Shown here: positions 1 to 9,111 of the stretch, piece after piece
Position numbering within the stretch: the first letter of the stretch is position 1
How the letters are laid out: every line of letters starts with the position of its first letter
Assembly (NCBI RefSeq): GCF_000526715.1
Contig: NZ_JAGP01000001.1
Location: 558,001 to 622,000 of the forward strand
Direction: 5' to 3'
DNA length: 64,000 nucleotides
Source of the DNA: Hydrogenovibrio kuenenii DSM 12350
GTDB lineage: Bacteria > Pseudomonadota > Gammaproteobacteria > Thiomicrospirales > Thiomicrospiraceae
The notes under the pieces: generated by a model
What the model was told of the DNA's origin: nothing
What the model saw: the letters and a program-made list of their open reading frames with translations, nothing else
Database searches by the model: none
Translations under genes and position numbers: made by a program

Positions 1-2
1 TT

Positions 3-572
3 TATTTTTACGATAACGAGCATTACTATATCAATAAATATTTAGTGTCAGGTGCATCTGCACCCGCTGATATTCCTGAACAAACTATTAGTCAACTTAT
101 CAATGAGGTAGAAAGACTAGCAGAAGAACTTTGTTTGGTTGATGGATTGGTTCATGTGCAATTCATTTTAAAAGAAGAAAGAGCATATGTTTTAGAAGTG
201 TGTCGACGCCCACCAGGAGACTTGTATGTGGAATTAGTTAAAAAGGCTACGGGTGGGAACTATCCTGATTGGATATTGTCAGGTTATTTAGGTGAAGACT
301 TCAATTCGATATCGTCTATGCCTGTTACGAAGTGTATTACTCGTCATTGCATTATGTCTGATAGACCAGGAAAAATAACGGAAGTAACCATTGATCCAAA
401 GATACAGGATAAAGTTATTGATAGTATGTTTTGGTGGAAGTCTGGCGAAAACATTGCTGATGAAAAGGTCTATAAAGCCGGTATTGTTTTTATTGAATAT
501 GACTCTATTGCTGAGATGGAAGAGTTATTGCCAAGGTTGAATAAGCTCATTAGGATTCGTGTTTGTGATTAA
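3..572 (+). CDS. ATP-grasp enzyme, C-terminal part (5' truncated by window)
   Basis: The reading frame is open from base 3, so the gene begins before the window; an in-frame GTG at 45 is probably internal. The visible residues read as the C-terminal half of an ATP-grasp ligase: a strand with HVQFILKEERAYVLEV followed by RRPPGD, matching the metal/phosphate-binding strand (E-x-N/C-x-R) and glycine-rich turn of carbamoyl-phosphate-synthase-like members. ATP-grasp enzymes join a carboxylate to an amine or thiol using ATP. It ends 14 bp after the GTG at 559 and 8 bp past the preferred start (565) of the WecE-like aminotransferase gene, so the two are probably co-translated. One inference is that it acylates or aminoacylates the amino sugar made next door. 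The substrate cannot be read from the sequence. Confidence 0.75.
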   Translation, partial: YFYDNEHYYINKYLVSGASAPADIPEQTISQLINEVERLAEELCLVDGLVHVQFILKEERAYVLEVCRRPPGDLYVELVKKATGGNYPDWILSGYLGEDFNSISSMPVTKCITRHCIMSDRPGKITEVTIDPKIQDKVIDSMFWWKSGENIADEKVYKAGIVFIEYDSIAEMEELLPRLNKLIRIRVCD

Positions 573-1698
573 GTTTAATGTTCCGCCATTCACAGGAAAA
601 GAACAAGAGTATGTGATAGAGGCAATCAATAGCCAGAAACTATGCGGTGATGGAGAATTTTCTCGACGTTGCCAGGGCTGGTTTGAAGAGAGGTTCAGTT
701 TTAAAAAAACCTTGCTTACACCATCTTGTACCCATGCTTTGGAAATGGCCGCTTTGTTATTGGATGTTGGTCCTGAAGATGAAGTGATTTTGCCAAGCTT
801 TACTTTTGTCAGTACAGCGAATGCATTTGTGCTGCGTGGAGCATCCATTGTGTATGTCGATATTTGTCCTAAGACTATGAATATCAATCCAGAAATGATA
901 GAGGCTGCAATTACTGATAAAACCAAGGCAATTGTTGTTGTACATTATGGCGGGGTTGCATGTGATATGGACCGTATCATGGTTCTGGCTGAAGAAAAGG
1001 GTGTATATGTAGTTGAAGATGCTGCTCAAGCTATGATGTGCTCATATAAAGGAAAGTTTTTAGGTGGCATCGGTCACTTGGCGGCATTTAGTTTTCACGA
1101 AACAAAAAATTACACTAGCGGTGGAGAAGGCGGCCTTCTTGTCATTAATGATGATCGGTTTATAGAGCGGTCAGAGATTATTCGTGAAAAAGGTACCAAT
1201 AGAAAACAATTTTTTCGAGGTCAGGTAGATAAATACACCTGGGTTGACATCGGCAGTAGTTATTTGCCCTCTGAACTCCAAGCAGCATTCTTATTAGCTC
1301 AGCTAGAGTCTGCTGATGAAATTAATGATAACAGGTTAAACATTTGGAAGGGTTATTACTCTTCGCTCGAAAGACTTCAAGAATCAGGGCTGTTGGAGTT
1401 GCCGTTGATTCCAGAAGGTTGTGCGCATAATGCACATCTCTTTTATTTGAAACTTGAAGATATGGAACAGCGTAGTAACTTTATACAGTTTATGGCTTCA
1501 AATAATATTACTACCCCCTTTCATTATGTACCTTTGCATAGTTCACCGGCAGGATCTAGGTTTGGCCGTTTTCATGGTGTAGATAGATTTACCACAAGTG
1601 AAAGCAATCGGTTGGTCAGGTTGCCAATGTATTTTGGTTTAAGACAAGAAGATTTGGAAACAGTGGTAGATTCTGTAGGTCATTTTTTTAATTCTTAG
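565..1698 (+). CDS. wecE: dTDP-4-amino-4,6-dideoxygalactose transaminase (WecE/RffA-like)
   Basis: PLP-dependent sugar aminotransferase of the DegT/DnrJ/EryC1 family, expected to convert a dTDP-4-keto-6-deoxyhexose into the 4-amino sugar with glutamate as donor. The protein follows E. coli WecE closely from the first residues: IKFNVPPFTGKE, KLCGDGEFSRRCQ, LLTPSCTHALEMAALLL, and FSFHETKNYTSGGEGG, where the lysine of HETKN is the PLP Schiff-base residue. Length is 377 residues, as in the family. GTG at 565 is preferred over GTG at 559 because AGGA at 552-555 is then 9 bp away and the protein begins MIKFN like WecE. The gene sits in a surface-polysaccharide cluster rather than an enterobacterial common antigen operon. 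Confidence 0.9.
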   Translation: MIKFNVPPFTGKEQEYVIEAINSQKLCGDGEFSRRCQGWFEERFSFKKTLLTPSCTHALEMAALLLDVGPEDEVILPSFTFVSTANAFVLRGASIVYVDICPKTMNINPEMIEAAITDKTKAIVVVHYGGVACDMDRIMVLAEEKGVYVVEDAAQAMMCSYKGKFLGGIGHLAAFSFHETKNYTSGGEGGLLVINDDRFIERSEIIREKGTNRKQFFRGQVDKYTWVDIGSSYLPSELQAAFLLAQLESADEINDNRLNIWKGYYSSLERLQESGLLELPLIPEGCAHNAHLFYLKLEDMEQRSNFIQFMASNNITTPFHYVPLHSSPAGSRFGRFHGVDRFTTSESNRLVRLPMYFGLRQEDLETVVDSVGHFFNS

Positions 1699-1708
1699 TG
1701 TATTTTTT

Positions 1709-2659
1709 ATGCGTTTATCAATTGTAGCGACTCTTTATTGTTCATCCAGTTATATAGCTGAATTTTGTAGCCGAGTAAAAGATACAGCTACAAAATTAGT
1801 TGATGATGACTATGAAATCATATTAGTTAACGATGGCTCTCCAGATAATAGTTTGGAAATAGCAGTGGAAATGTCCAAAAATGACGGGCATATCAGAGTT
1901 GTAGACCTCTCAAGAAATTTTGGGCATCACAAGGCGATGATGACCGGCTTGATGCATGCAACAGGTCAGAAAGTATTTCTGATTGACAGCGATCTTGAAG
2001 AAGAGCCTGAGTGGCTGTTAGTGTTTGATGAAATACTGCAAGCAGAAGATTGTGATGTCGTCTATGGTGTTCAAAAACAAAGAAAGGGAAACTTTTTTGA
2101 GCAGTGGGGCGGGAAAATATTTTATAAGCTCTTTAATTTTTTGACAGGATTGCAGCTGCCAACGAAAGGCATAACAACTGCACGGTTAATGAAAAGGGCA
2201 TATGTTAAAGCATTAGTGCAGCACCAAGAAAGAACAATCAGTATTGGTGGACTTTTTCAAATTACAGGGTTTCAGCAAAGAGCGGAAGAAGTTGTAAAGC
2301 ACTCCAGAAGCGAGAGCACCTACACGTTGAGAAAGAAAATGGCTTTGGCAATTGACTCCATAGCATCGTTCAGTAACTTACCTTTGTTGATGGTGTTTTA
2401 TCTGGGGTTGATTGTGTCGTTTATTGCTCTTGTAATAATTGTGTACTTTATTGCTCTGTGGCTGTTCTTTGATAATCCGGTCCAAGGTTGGACATCGTTG
2501 ATTGCATCTATTTGGCTTTTGGGGGGGATGATAATTTCTTCAATAGGTATGTTGGGTATTTATTTGTCAAAGATGTTTATCGAGGTTAAGCAACGCCCTT
2601 ATACTATCGTCAGACGAATTTTTGTCCATGGAAAAGCCATTGATTTCTTAGAGGAATAG
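1709..2659 (+). CDS. GT2 glycosyltransferase, GtrB/DPM1-like, with two C-terminal membrane helices
   Basis: Family 2 glycosyltransferase of about 316 residues. The N-terminus SIVATLYCSSSYIAEF is followed by the nucleotide-binding strand DYEIILVNDGSPDNS, the conserved LSRNFGHHKAMMTGL, and the acidic LIDSDLEEEPE (DxD-type metal site). Two strongly hydrophobic segments at about residues 225-255 and 265-290 make it an undecaprenyl-phosphate-sugar synthase type like GtrB/ArnC, which loads one sugar on the lipid carrier at the inner membrane. The next gene, overlapping its stop, is GtrA-like, the classic partner that moves such lipid-linked sugars across the membrane. Its neighbour wecE suggests the sugar may be a 4-amino-4,6-dideoxyhexose (inference). 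Confidence 0.85.
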   Translation: MRLSIVATLYCSSSYIAEFCSRVKDTATKLVDDDYEIILVNDGSPDNSLEIAVEMSKNDGHIRVVDLSRNFGHHKAMMTGLMHATGQKVFLIDSDLEEEPEWLLVFDEILQAEDCDVVYGVQKQRKGNFFEQWGGKIFYKLFNFLTGLQLPTKGITTARLMKRAYVKALVQHQERTISIGGLFQITGFQQRAEEVVKHSRSESTYTLRKKMALAIDSIASFSNLPLLMVFYLGLIVSFIALVIIVYFIALWLFFDNPVQGWTSLIASIWLLGGMIISSIGMLGIYLSKMFIEVKQRPYTIVRRIFVHGKAIDFLEE

Positions 2660-3069
2660 TGAGGAAGATGTTAGAAAATGCAAGTCAAGTTCGGTTAATG
2701 TTTTTACAGCTATATAGATACGGTTTAATAGGTATAGCATTAAATGCTAGTGGTTATACTGTTTATTTAATGTTGACAAATATTGTTGGAATTCAGCCTT
2801 TAGTAGTCGTTTCCATTCTTTATCCCTCTTCACTTTTATTAAGTTTTTTCTTTAACAAAAACTATACTTTTTCATATAAAGGTAGACTCTGGCCCTCTAG
2901 TAAACGCTATTTAATTGCACAGACGCTAGGTTTTTTGTTGAACTTAGGTATGATTTACATTTTTGTTGATTATTTGGGCTATCCGCATGAGTATGTGCAG
3001 CTTATGGCTATTTTTGTAGTAGCACTGTTTTTGTTTGTTATGATGCGTCATTTTGTATATAAGAATTGA
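2659..3069 (+). CDS. GtrA-family membrane protein
   Basis: A small protein (136 residues from GTG 2659, or 133 from ATG 2668) with four hydrophobic helices and the family signature FFFNKNYTFSYKG after helix 2. GtrA proteins are thought to flip undecaprenyl-phosphate-linked sugars. The GTG start overlaps the last base of the preceding glycosyltransferase stop codon. AGAGGA at 2650-2655 lies 3 bp before the GTG and 12 bp before the ATG, so either start is possible. Arrangement behind a GtrB-like gene supports a GtrA/GtrB lipid-linked sugar donor pair. Confidence 0.85.
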   Translation: MRKMLENASQVRLMFLQLYRYGLIGIALNASGYTVYLMLTNIVGIQPLVVVSILYPSSLLLSFFFNKNYTFSYKGRLWPSSKRYLIAQTLGFLLNLGMIYIFVDYLGYPHEYVQLMAIFVVALFLFVMMRHFVYKN

Positions 3070-3086
3070 TATGGGGAGCTTGTTGA

Positions 3087-3947
3087 ATGAAGTTATGTCT
3101 TAAATGTGGTGAGAAATATGAGTCAACTTTACTAAAATGCCCAGCTTGTAATTTTGAATATAAATTTATTGACGGTTTTGAGGCTTATGCTGAAAAGTTT
3201 GCTGAGGATGGTGGTGGCTTTGAGGCAGATTCTTTTGACCACTTAGCTCAAGTTGAAGAGGATAGTTTTTGGTTTAGATCAAGAAACCGGATTCTGGTTT
3301 GGATGTTGAAAAAATATTGCACCAATATGAGTTCTTATTTAGAGGTGGGATGTGGAACCGGATATGTATTGAGAGCAATCAAAGAAGCATTCCCCAATGT
3401 TAAAACTTATGGAAGTGAAATATTCATTGCAGGTCTTAAGCAAGCAAAAAATAGGTTGTCAGATACTACATTATTTCAGATGGATGCAAGAAAAATCCCT
3501 TATTATGAAGAGTTTAATGTAATAGGTGCATTTGACGTAGTCGAGCATATAAAAGAGGATAAGGCTGTATTTCAGCAAATGTATCAAGCTTTGAAGCCCG
3601 GAGGGTTTGTTATCTTAACGGTGCCTCAACATCCATTGCTTTGGAGTCAGATGGATGTGCTAGCTTGTCATGAAAGACGTTATACGAGGAATGAACTGCA
3701 AGAAAAGTTAAAACAAGGGGGGTTCAAAATAGTTAGAACAACGTCATTTGTTACTTTTCTATTGCCAATGATGATGATAAGAATAACTAAAAAAAACCGG
3801 AAAGTGGAGGTTGGAGAGGAGCTTTCTTTACCGCCAATCCTTGATAAGATTCTTGAAATGGTAATGAAAGTAGAATTATTTTTTATTAAAGCCGGAGTTA
3901 ACTTTCCTGTTGGGGGGTCTCGGTTGGTTTTGGCTCAAAAGCTTTGA
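3087..3947 (+). CDS. SAM-dependent methyltransferase with N-terminal zinc-ribbon motif
   Basis: Class I methyltransferase. Residues 4-22 hold two CxxC pairs (CLKC and CPAC), a probable zinc ribbon. Motif I is YLEVGCGTGYVL (about residue 86), followed by the acidic motif II region (YGSEIF), FDVVEHI (motif post II) and LKPGGFVILTVPQHP (motif III). A C-terminal hydrophobic stretch around LLPMMMIR may touch the membrane. Such proteins are frequent in O-antigen and lipopolysaccharide clusters, where they methylate sugars or end-cap chains, but the substrate here is unknown. It lies 17 bp after gtrA and 12 bp before the Wzz-like gene. Confidence 0.8.
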   Translation: MKLCLKCGEKYESTLLKCPACNFEYKFIDGFEAYAEKFAEDGGGFEADSFDHLAQVEEDSFWFRSRNRILVWMLKKYCTNMSSYLEVGCGTGYVLRAIKEAFPNVKTYGSEIFIAGLKQAKNRLSDTTLFQMDARKIPYYEEFNVIGAFDVVEHIKEDKAVFQQMYQALKPGGFVILTVPQHPLLWSQMDVLACHERRYTRNELQEKLKQGGFKIVRTTSFVTFLLPMMMIRITKKNRKVEVGEELSLPPILDKILEMVMKVELFFIKAGVNFPVGGSRLVLAQKL

Positions 3948-3959
3948 AATAGAGGGTCT

Positions 3960-4568
3960 ATGGAAGACTATATTGATAACAAAGAAAGTGTTGATTTTGC
4001 CCGTTTGTACAAAGATTTTAAATCGCAATACAAACTGATTTCAGTTGTTACTTTAGTAGTAATATTAATTGGAATGTCTTATTTGGTACAACTGCCAAAT
4101 CTCTATGGAGCGAAAGCAGTCGTTCAGGTGATGACTGTAATAAAAGGAGCAAAAACCACTGAAAAACAAATTTCTTCTCAGGGGGACGTTCCATATAATG
4201 AGATAGAAAAAGCTTTGAAAACAAAAGAGATTTTAGATGCAATTGTACCCGCAACCATTAAGGTTGACCCTAAGAAAGTTGAGGGGATATTGTATATAAC
4301 TGCAACAGCGCAGACGCCTGATAAAGCTAAAGAAAAGGTTAGAAAAGCGTTTGAAGTAATAAATGAACGTTACCAGAAGATATATTCCCGACTTGAAAAA
4401 CATGGCTTTGAAATTGTATCTCCAACGGAGTTGGTTGGGCCAATTGATGTCTCAAGAAAGCCTGTGTCTCCGAATAAACCAATTATTATTACAGCTACAG
4501 TGGTTATAGGCATGCTATTAGGTTTATTTCTCGCTTACCTCCGCATTTTAATTATAAAAAATGATTGA
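3960..4568 (+). CDS. Short Wzz-type chain-length determinant protein
   Basis: Polysaccharide co-polymerase family protein of 202 residues, shorter than typical Wzz (about 320-370). It has an N-terminal transmembrane helix at residues 27-47, a periplasmic region predicted to be mixed strand and helix, and a second helix at residues 174-196 preceded by the proline-rich motif SRKPVSPNKP that marks Wzz/Wzc proteins. There is no cytoplasmic kinase domain. Wzz proteins set polysaccharide chain length together with Wzy. The short periplasmic part suggests a minimal form. Start ATG follows AGAGGGTCT with good spacing. Confidence 0.75.
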   Translation: MEDYIDNKESVDFARLYKDFKSQYKLISVVTLVVILIGMSYLVQLPNLYGAKAVVQVMTVIKGAKTTEKQISSQGDVPYNEIEKALKTKEILDAIVPATIKVDPKKVEGILYITATAQTPDKAKEKVRKAFEVINERYQKIYSRLEKHGFEIVSPTELVGPIDVSRKPVSPNKPIIITATVVIGMLLGLFLAYLRILIIKND

Positions 4569-4590
4569 AAACCTCATAGGTATTGACTAA

Positions 4591-5886
4591 ATGAAAACCA
4601 GCTATCCTCAAGCCTATACACTTGATTCAGTGTGGTTACCTTTTATTCTTGTAACCTTTTTATTTATGGTAAACGCGTTATTCAATTCCCTTGCAGTATC
4701 GTACGGAGTTACAAATTACCAATTGACTTCAATGATGTTTCTTCCAGCGGATATTCATGCTGATTTAGTCAAATATGCGATGTCATTTTCACCCTATAAT
4801 TCAGGCTTAGATGTGGCAAGCTGGGATGCTATTTATAAAAATTATTATCAATACAACCCTTATAGGCCTGATAATCAGCCTAATGTAACTGGTCTGCCTT
4901 TTTACGTCACGATAGCACTCTTTTTTAATAAGATAATTTTCCATTTTTCGCCTGCTGCGGCAGTTAAAGTTTTTTATGTCTTGGTAGCATCCAGTGTTTT
5001 TGTTTTTAACTACGTTTTTATTAGAGAGTGGAGAAAAGCTTTAGTAGTCTCTTTATTGATGTTGGCGAGTTATCCAGTTTTGTTTATGTTGACTCGAGGT
5101 CATATATTTTCTTTTGTCGGATCCATGCTTTTAATGTCTTTTTTTGTATTACTTTTGAATCCAAAGTATTGGAAATGGACTGTTCTTAGCTTTAGTTTGT
5201 TGATTAATATCCGACTGAATGGGATTATTTTTTCTGCATTGTTTCTTGTGTATGGCGTTAAAAAAGGCGCTAAGTATTTAATTTTGGCAATTGCGCTCGC
5301 ATTTTTTGAATGGGTGCTTGTAGGTGAGTTGGTTCGTCATTTCATAGCCAAATTTGAGATATTTAATTTTTTTACAAGCGTTTCCTCGTACGTTCAAAAT
5401 TATGTTTATGGAAACGGAGGAAGTCAGTATAACAATTCATTCTATGGTGGAGTGAGGTGGTTTTATAGCATTTTTAATATAGCCCTTTCTTTGGATACTT
5501 TAAAACAGTTAAATTTGGGAATAATGCTGGCAACTGGAATGCTTGGACTTTTTTCAATGGCTTTGTATTGGAAGCGAAAAATTAAATTGGTGCATTTTTT
5601 CTTCGTTATCTCAGCTTTGTATGTACTTGGAACTCCTATTTTTACAACATATCACATGCTCTTTTTGTTTGGTTTCTTGTTGATTTATTTTAGAAGTACA
5701 ATGAGTCTTTCAACCGAAGACTTCATTATTCTTTTTGCCATTATTTTTGTGTTGTCTCCCAAAGGCTATTTCTACATAAACAATGTGTCCATTGAAACAC
5801 TCTTAAATCCACTGGTTTTGTTTGTCAGTTTGTGTGGGGTTTTGTTGTTATCCCTCCGTAATGGGCCCAGAAGCGTAGAAGGATAA
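4591..5886 (+). CDS. Polytopic membrane protein, GT87/GT-C-like glycosyltransferase candidate
   Basis: A 431-residue protein with about ten hydrophobic segments. The first extracytoplasmic loop is acidic (PADIHADLVKYAMSF), as in GT-C enzymes where an early Asp/Glu is catalytic. A central stretch LTRGHIFSF, then INIRLNGIIF, resembles the RGN...K pattern of DUF2029/GT87 mannosyltransferases. It could instead be a Wzy polymerase. The following gene has the same architecture and starts 2 bp after this stop, so the two look like a tandem pair. Donor is presumably a polyprenyl-phosphate sugar (inference from the GtrA/GtrB neighbours). Confidence 0.6.
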   Translation: MKTSYPQAYTLDSVWLPFILVTFLFMVNALFNSLAVSYGVTNYQLTSMMFLPADIHADLVKYAMSFSPYNSGLDVASWDAIYKNYYQYNPYRPDNQPNVTGLPFYVTIALFFNKIIFHFSPAAAVKVFYVLVASSVFVFNYVFIREWRKALVVSLLMLASYPVLFMLTRGHIFSFVGSMLLMSFFVLLLNPKYWKWTVLSFSLLINIRLNGIIFSALFLVYGVKKGAKYLILAIALAFFEWVLVGELVRHFIAKFEIFNFFTSVSSYVQNYVYGNGGSQYNNSFYGGVRWFYSIFNIALSLDTLKQLNLGIMLATGMLGLFSMALYWKRKIKLVHFFFVISALYVLGTPIFTTYHMLFLFGFLLIYFRSTMSLSTEDFIILFAIIFVLSPKGYFYINNVSIETLLNPLVLFVSLCGVLLLSLRNGPRSVEG

Positions 5887-5888
5887 CA

Positions 5889-7175
5889 ATGCTTCGCATG
5901 AAAACGAATGAAATAAGAATCTATACCGCTTTTTACATCTTGGCATTTTGTTATATAGGGTATTTCTTCCTTTCTAATTCTTACCTTCCAGCGCCTTTTT
6001 TTTATAATAGAAATGACCTGTTTATGGACTTTTTTAATGTCCTTAGATGGTCCGATGACCCAGGAAGGTACTACGTATGGGGCTCGATTTATCCGCCTTT
6101 TTCTTTTCTGTTGGCGAAATTATTGTCAGTATTCATGCCGGTGGATGTGTTTTCTAATGCATTAGTGTACAGAGATTATGCCTGGAAAGTGTTTGTGCTA
6201 ACTCTTATTCCTCTGGTAAGTGTGATTTTCCTCAAGGATTTCATAAGACTATCTAAAAATTATCGTTACGCTTTAGCGATAATTTTTTTATCGGCACCTA
6301 TGCTATATGCTTTGGAGAGAGGTAATTTAATAATTTTTTGTTATTTTTTTCTAGTGATTGCTTTTCTTAATTACAGAAACAACTTATTGTTTTCATTGTT
6401 TTTTGCGTTAGCGATTTCACTTAAAATATATTTGATTGCATTGGTGTTTGTTCTGTTTTTAATGAAAGATTTCTGGAAGATATTCCTTTCACTTTTTTTC
6501 TTTATTGTGGTGAACCAGATTTCAGCAACCATTATTGATGCTCCAGATTGGTATTCTCTTTTATCAAACATCTTTTCGTTTTCATCAGGCGATCGATACT
6601 ATGAGTGGGCCTATTTCTCATATTCATTCAAGGGTTTACTCGCAGCAGCACATTACAAAATGGGAGTTAGTACGAGCATTGTAGCTACCAATTTTTCTCA
6701 GCTGTTGGAGATTGTAAACTGGACGTTCCAGGTGTTGGTTCTGAGTATTTACGCACTTGCTGTCGCGTTATTTACCTACGGCTCGGCTAATCAGCGCAGA
6801 GAACTAGCCGCATACCTGTCATTATTGCTACTGATGTTGATAATGATGATTGTCTCTAATGCAGGTGGATATGTTTTCGTTCTTTTATTTGTTTTTATAA
6901 AACTACTTGTGGAGACAAAGGCATCACGTTTTTTATTATTTTTAGCAGTCCTTCCGACAAGCTTTATTTTGGTTGATACAGGAAATATCTATGATACTGT
7001 TTCTGTTCTGTCTCAGTCAGAGGTTTATTTTGGTAGGGTACTTTATATCGGTATGGTTTTAAGGCCAGTAGCATTCTTTCTTCTTTATTTAGTTATATTC
7101 ATCAATTTCTATAATAAGGTGCGTGAGTTGAGTTTGAAGCCAGACCGAAGATTTTTAGCGTTCAACCAAGTTTAA
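5889..7175 (+). CDS. Polytopic membrane protein, GT87/GT-C-like glycosyltransferase candidate
   Basis: A 428-residue protein with about ten membrane helices. The first large loop contains NDLFMDFFNVLRWSDDPGRY, giving acidic residues in the position expected for a GT-C active site, and the middle contains ALERGNLIIF followed by ALAISLKIYLIAL, the RGN...SLK pattern of DUF2029/GT87 proteins. It starts 2 bp after the previous stop; ATG 5889 is followed by an in-frame ATG at 5898. It is probably a polyprenol-dependent sugar transferase acting on the outer face of the inner membrane. Low sequence conservation leaves room for a Wzy role. Confidence 0.6.
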   Translation: MLRMKTNEIRIYTAFYILAFCYIGYFFLSNSYLPAPFFYNRNDLFMDFFNVLRWSDDPGRYYVWGSIYPPFSFLLAKLLSVFMPVDVFSNALVYRDYAWKVFVLTLIPLVSVIFLKDFIRLSKNYRYALAIIFLSAPMLYALERGNLIIFCYFFLVIAFLNYRNNLLFSLFFALAISLKIYLIALVFVLFLMKDFWKIFLSLFFFIVVNQISATIIDAPDWYSLLSNIFSFSSGDRYYEWAYFSYSFKGLLAAAHYKMGVSTSIVATNFSQLLEIVNWTFQVLVLSIYALAVALFTYGSANQRRELAAYLSLLLLMLIMMIVSNAGGYVFVLLFVFIKLLVETKASRFLLFLAVLPTSFILVDTGNIYDTVSVLSQSEVYFGRVLYIGMVLRPVAFFLLYLVIFINFYNKVRELSLKPDRRFLAFNQV

Positions 7176-7223
7176 TGTTCTAAAGTAAACTGTCTATTAC
7201 TGTAAATAGAAAGAGAGGGTAAT

Positions 7224-9095
7224 GTGAAAGGTCAAAGTTTGTTTTTTGGGAAAAGAAGCTTCTATGAACAAGGTTTGTTACCTTTTTTATTAGTTCTCAT
7301 CCATAGTCTATACCTGTATATTTTTCTATATTTCCCCATCTCTGAAGATACGGGTTTTTATGGCTTTTTGGCTAAATCAATAGCTAATGGAGCTATACTG
7401 CACACAGATATTCCCGTGGCAACCAATGGAATTAGTATTTACCTAATGGCTGGGCTTATGAAGGTGTTTGGTCCATCACTTGAGTTGGTTAGACTCTACT
7501 ATTGGGCCTTCTATATAGGTGTAACTCTGTTGCTTTACTTTATTATAAAAAAAGAGAGTGGTTACCCCTTCTTGGCTTTTATTTTGGCATCTGTAGCGAC
7601 TCTGCTTTTATATTCTCCCCAAGTAACCTTAGACTTGGGCAGGACGCCAATTGTCGTTTCATTATTTTTAGTATTATTGTTTATACATGTATGGTTCTCA
7701 GAAATTCGTTATAGAACTTTATACGGAGGGGTATTGCTGGGGTTGGCCGCCATTAACCGAGAACCATTTATTTTTATTCTTTTGGCAGTCTTTGTTTATT
7801 TTTTAAGCCAGGTTTATAGGAATCAAATTAAGTGGAAAGAATTAATTGGTTTTTCATTAGCAGCAGCGTTAGCGCTATCAATAAATGCGATTTTACTTAC
7901 CGCATATGGCAATTGGTCTACGTACTTTTTTGATATGCTTCACTCAGGTGCGGGGTTTCGGTATTCTGGAGGTCTACTTTCTTTAGAGCGTTTAGAGCAA
8001 AATTTACACCGTTTAACATCGGGTTATTACGCATATCCATATAACCTTTTTCAATATTATCCTATAGTAGTACTGGGCCTAACATCATACTTTTTTAAGA
8101 CTGAGAGCAATTTAATTAATTTTATAAAATATATTGTTTTACCGGCTTTTGTTGTAGTTGAAATTATCATTAATAAGACTGCATCCTATAGCATTCAGCC
8201 TATAATTGTTTGTCTAACCGTGTTAAGTAGTTTGTCAATTGTTAATATCTTTAAGAAGTTTGAGAGCTATATAAATAATTTTGCTGGAGCACGAAAGAAT
8301 TCGTTATTGTTTGTGGATTGGTTATTGTTAGTTGGATTGTTAGTCTTTATTTTTGTGCTACCAAGTGTTGCATTCATGTACAAAGGGTACAAGTTGTATT
8401 ACTTCCCTTCGGTTCTACTGAAAACTGGCGCTGCAATGGATGCAACTCCTAAAAGGTTGTTAGCAGTGACTAATAGGATACATCACAGAACAGTTTCAAC
8501 TTTTAGTCAGTATCCTTTTTTATTTTTATCTAATACAAATTATAGACCTAAAATGCCTTATGCCGAAGACCTTACTATGCCATATAATATGGGGCGTCCA
8601 GAGCTACGAACAAGCCAATTGAATATGTTGAGAAAGAATCCTCCAGATTTGTATGTAGACAAGTCGGGGGGGAAGGACTTTCTTTCAAAATGGACTGACC
8701 TTGGTGGTATTGTAGCCAATGAATATATTTTGATTGCTTATTTTTTTAGGCCAAAAGACGTGTTTGAGCAATATAGGGAAAGGATTTTTCTGAGTAAAAA
8801 ATTGTTCAAGAAAACATTTTTTAAAATGAGTCAGAGCAATGGTGTCGCGAATGAGATGCTCGTTAATCATTCCAATAGCTCGACAATCTTTAAGGTTACA
8901 CCAGTAGCAGGTCGTAAATGCTTAGGCGGTTTATCAGTTGTCAGCGGGGTGAATCATGTTCAATATGATTATAATTATTTTAAAGACTCAGATGATGGTG
9001 TTTATATCTTTGTGCAACCCAATGCTCAATTCAAAATTTACAATTCACAATTAGGTTGCAACCAGTTTAAGGTTGAAGGGTTCCAACAAAAATAA
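7224..9095 (+). CDS. Large membrane protein, PMT/ArnT-like GT-C glycosyltransferase candidate
   Basis: A 623-residue protein with about ten to eleven helices followed by a soluble C-terminal domain of about 200 residues. The segment ISEDTGFYGFLAKSI then HTDIPVATNGISIYLMAGLMKVFG resembles the first periplasmic loop and the D-x-P-x-x-Y-like motif of GT39/GT83 enzymes, which use lipid-phosphate sugars. The start is a GTG at 7224 preceded by AGAGAGGG; the overlapping ATG at 7222 is followed at once by TGA. It precedes a GtrA/GtrB-like pair, the arrangement of three-component O-antigen modification systems, where it would be the serotype-specific transferase. Confidence 0.6.
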   Translation: MKGQSLFFGKRSFYEQGLLPFLLVLIHSLYLYIFLYFPISEDTGFYGFLAKSIANGAILHTDIPVATNGISIYLMAGLMKVFGPSLELVRLYYWAFYIGVTLLLYFIIKKESGYPFLAFILASVATLLLYSPQVTLDLGRTPIVVSLFLVLLFIHVWFSEIRYRTLYGGVLLGLAAINREPFIFILLAVFVYFLSQVYRNQIKWKELIGFSLAAALALSINAILLTAYGNWSTYFFDMLHSGAGFRYSGGLLSLERLEQNLHRLTSGYYAYPYNLFQYYPIVVLGLTSYFFKTESNLINFIKYIVLPAFVVVEIIINKTASYSIQPIIVCLTVLSSLSIVNIFKKFESYINNFAGARKNSLLFVDWLLLVGLLVFIFVLPSVAFMYKGYKLYYFPSVLLKTGAAMDATPKRLLAVTNRIHHRTVSTFSQYPFLFLSNTNYRPKMPYAEDLTMPYNMGRPELRTSQLNMLRKNPPDLYVDKSGGKDFLSKWTDLGGIVANEYILIAYFFRPKDVFEQYRERIFLSKKLFKKTFFKMSQSNGVANEMLVNHSNSSTIFKVTPVAGRKCLGGLSVVSGVNHVQYDYNYFKDSDDGVYIFVQPNAQFKIYNSQLGCNQFKVEGFQQK

Positions 9096-9111
9096 TTTAG
9101 GAATAAGTATT

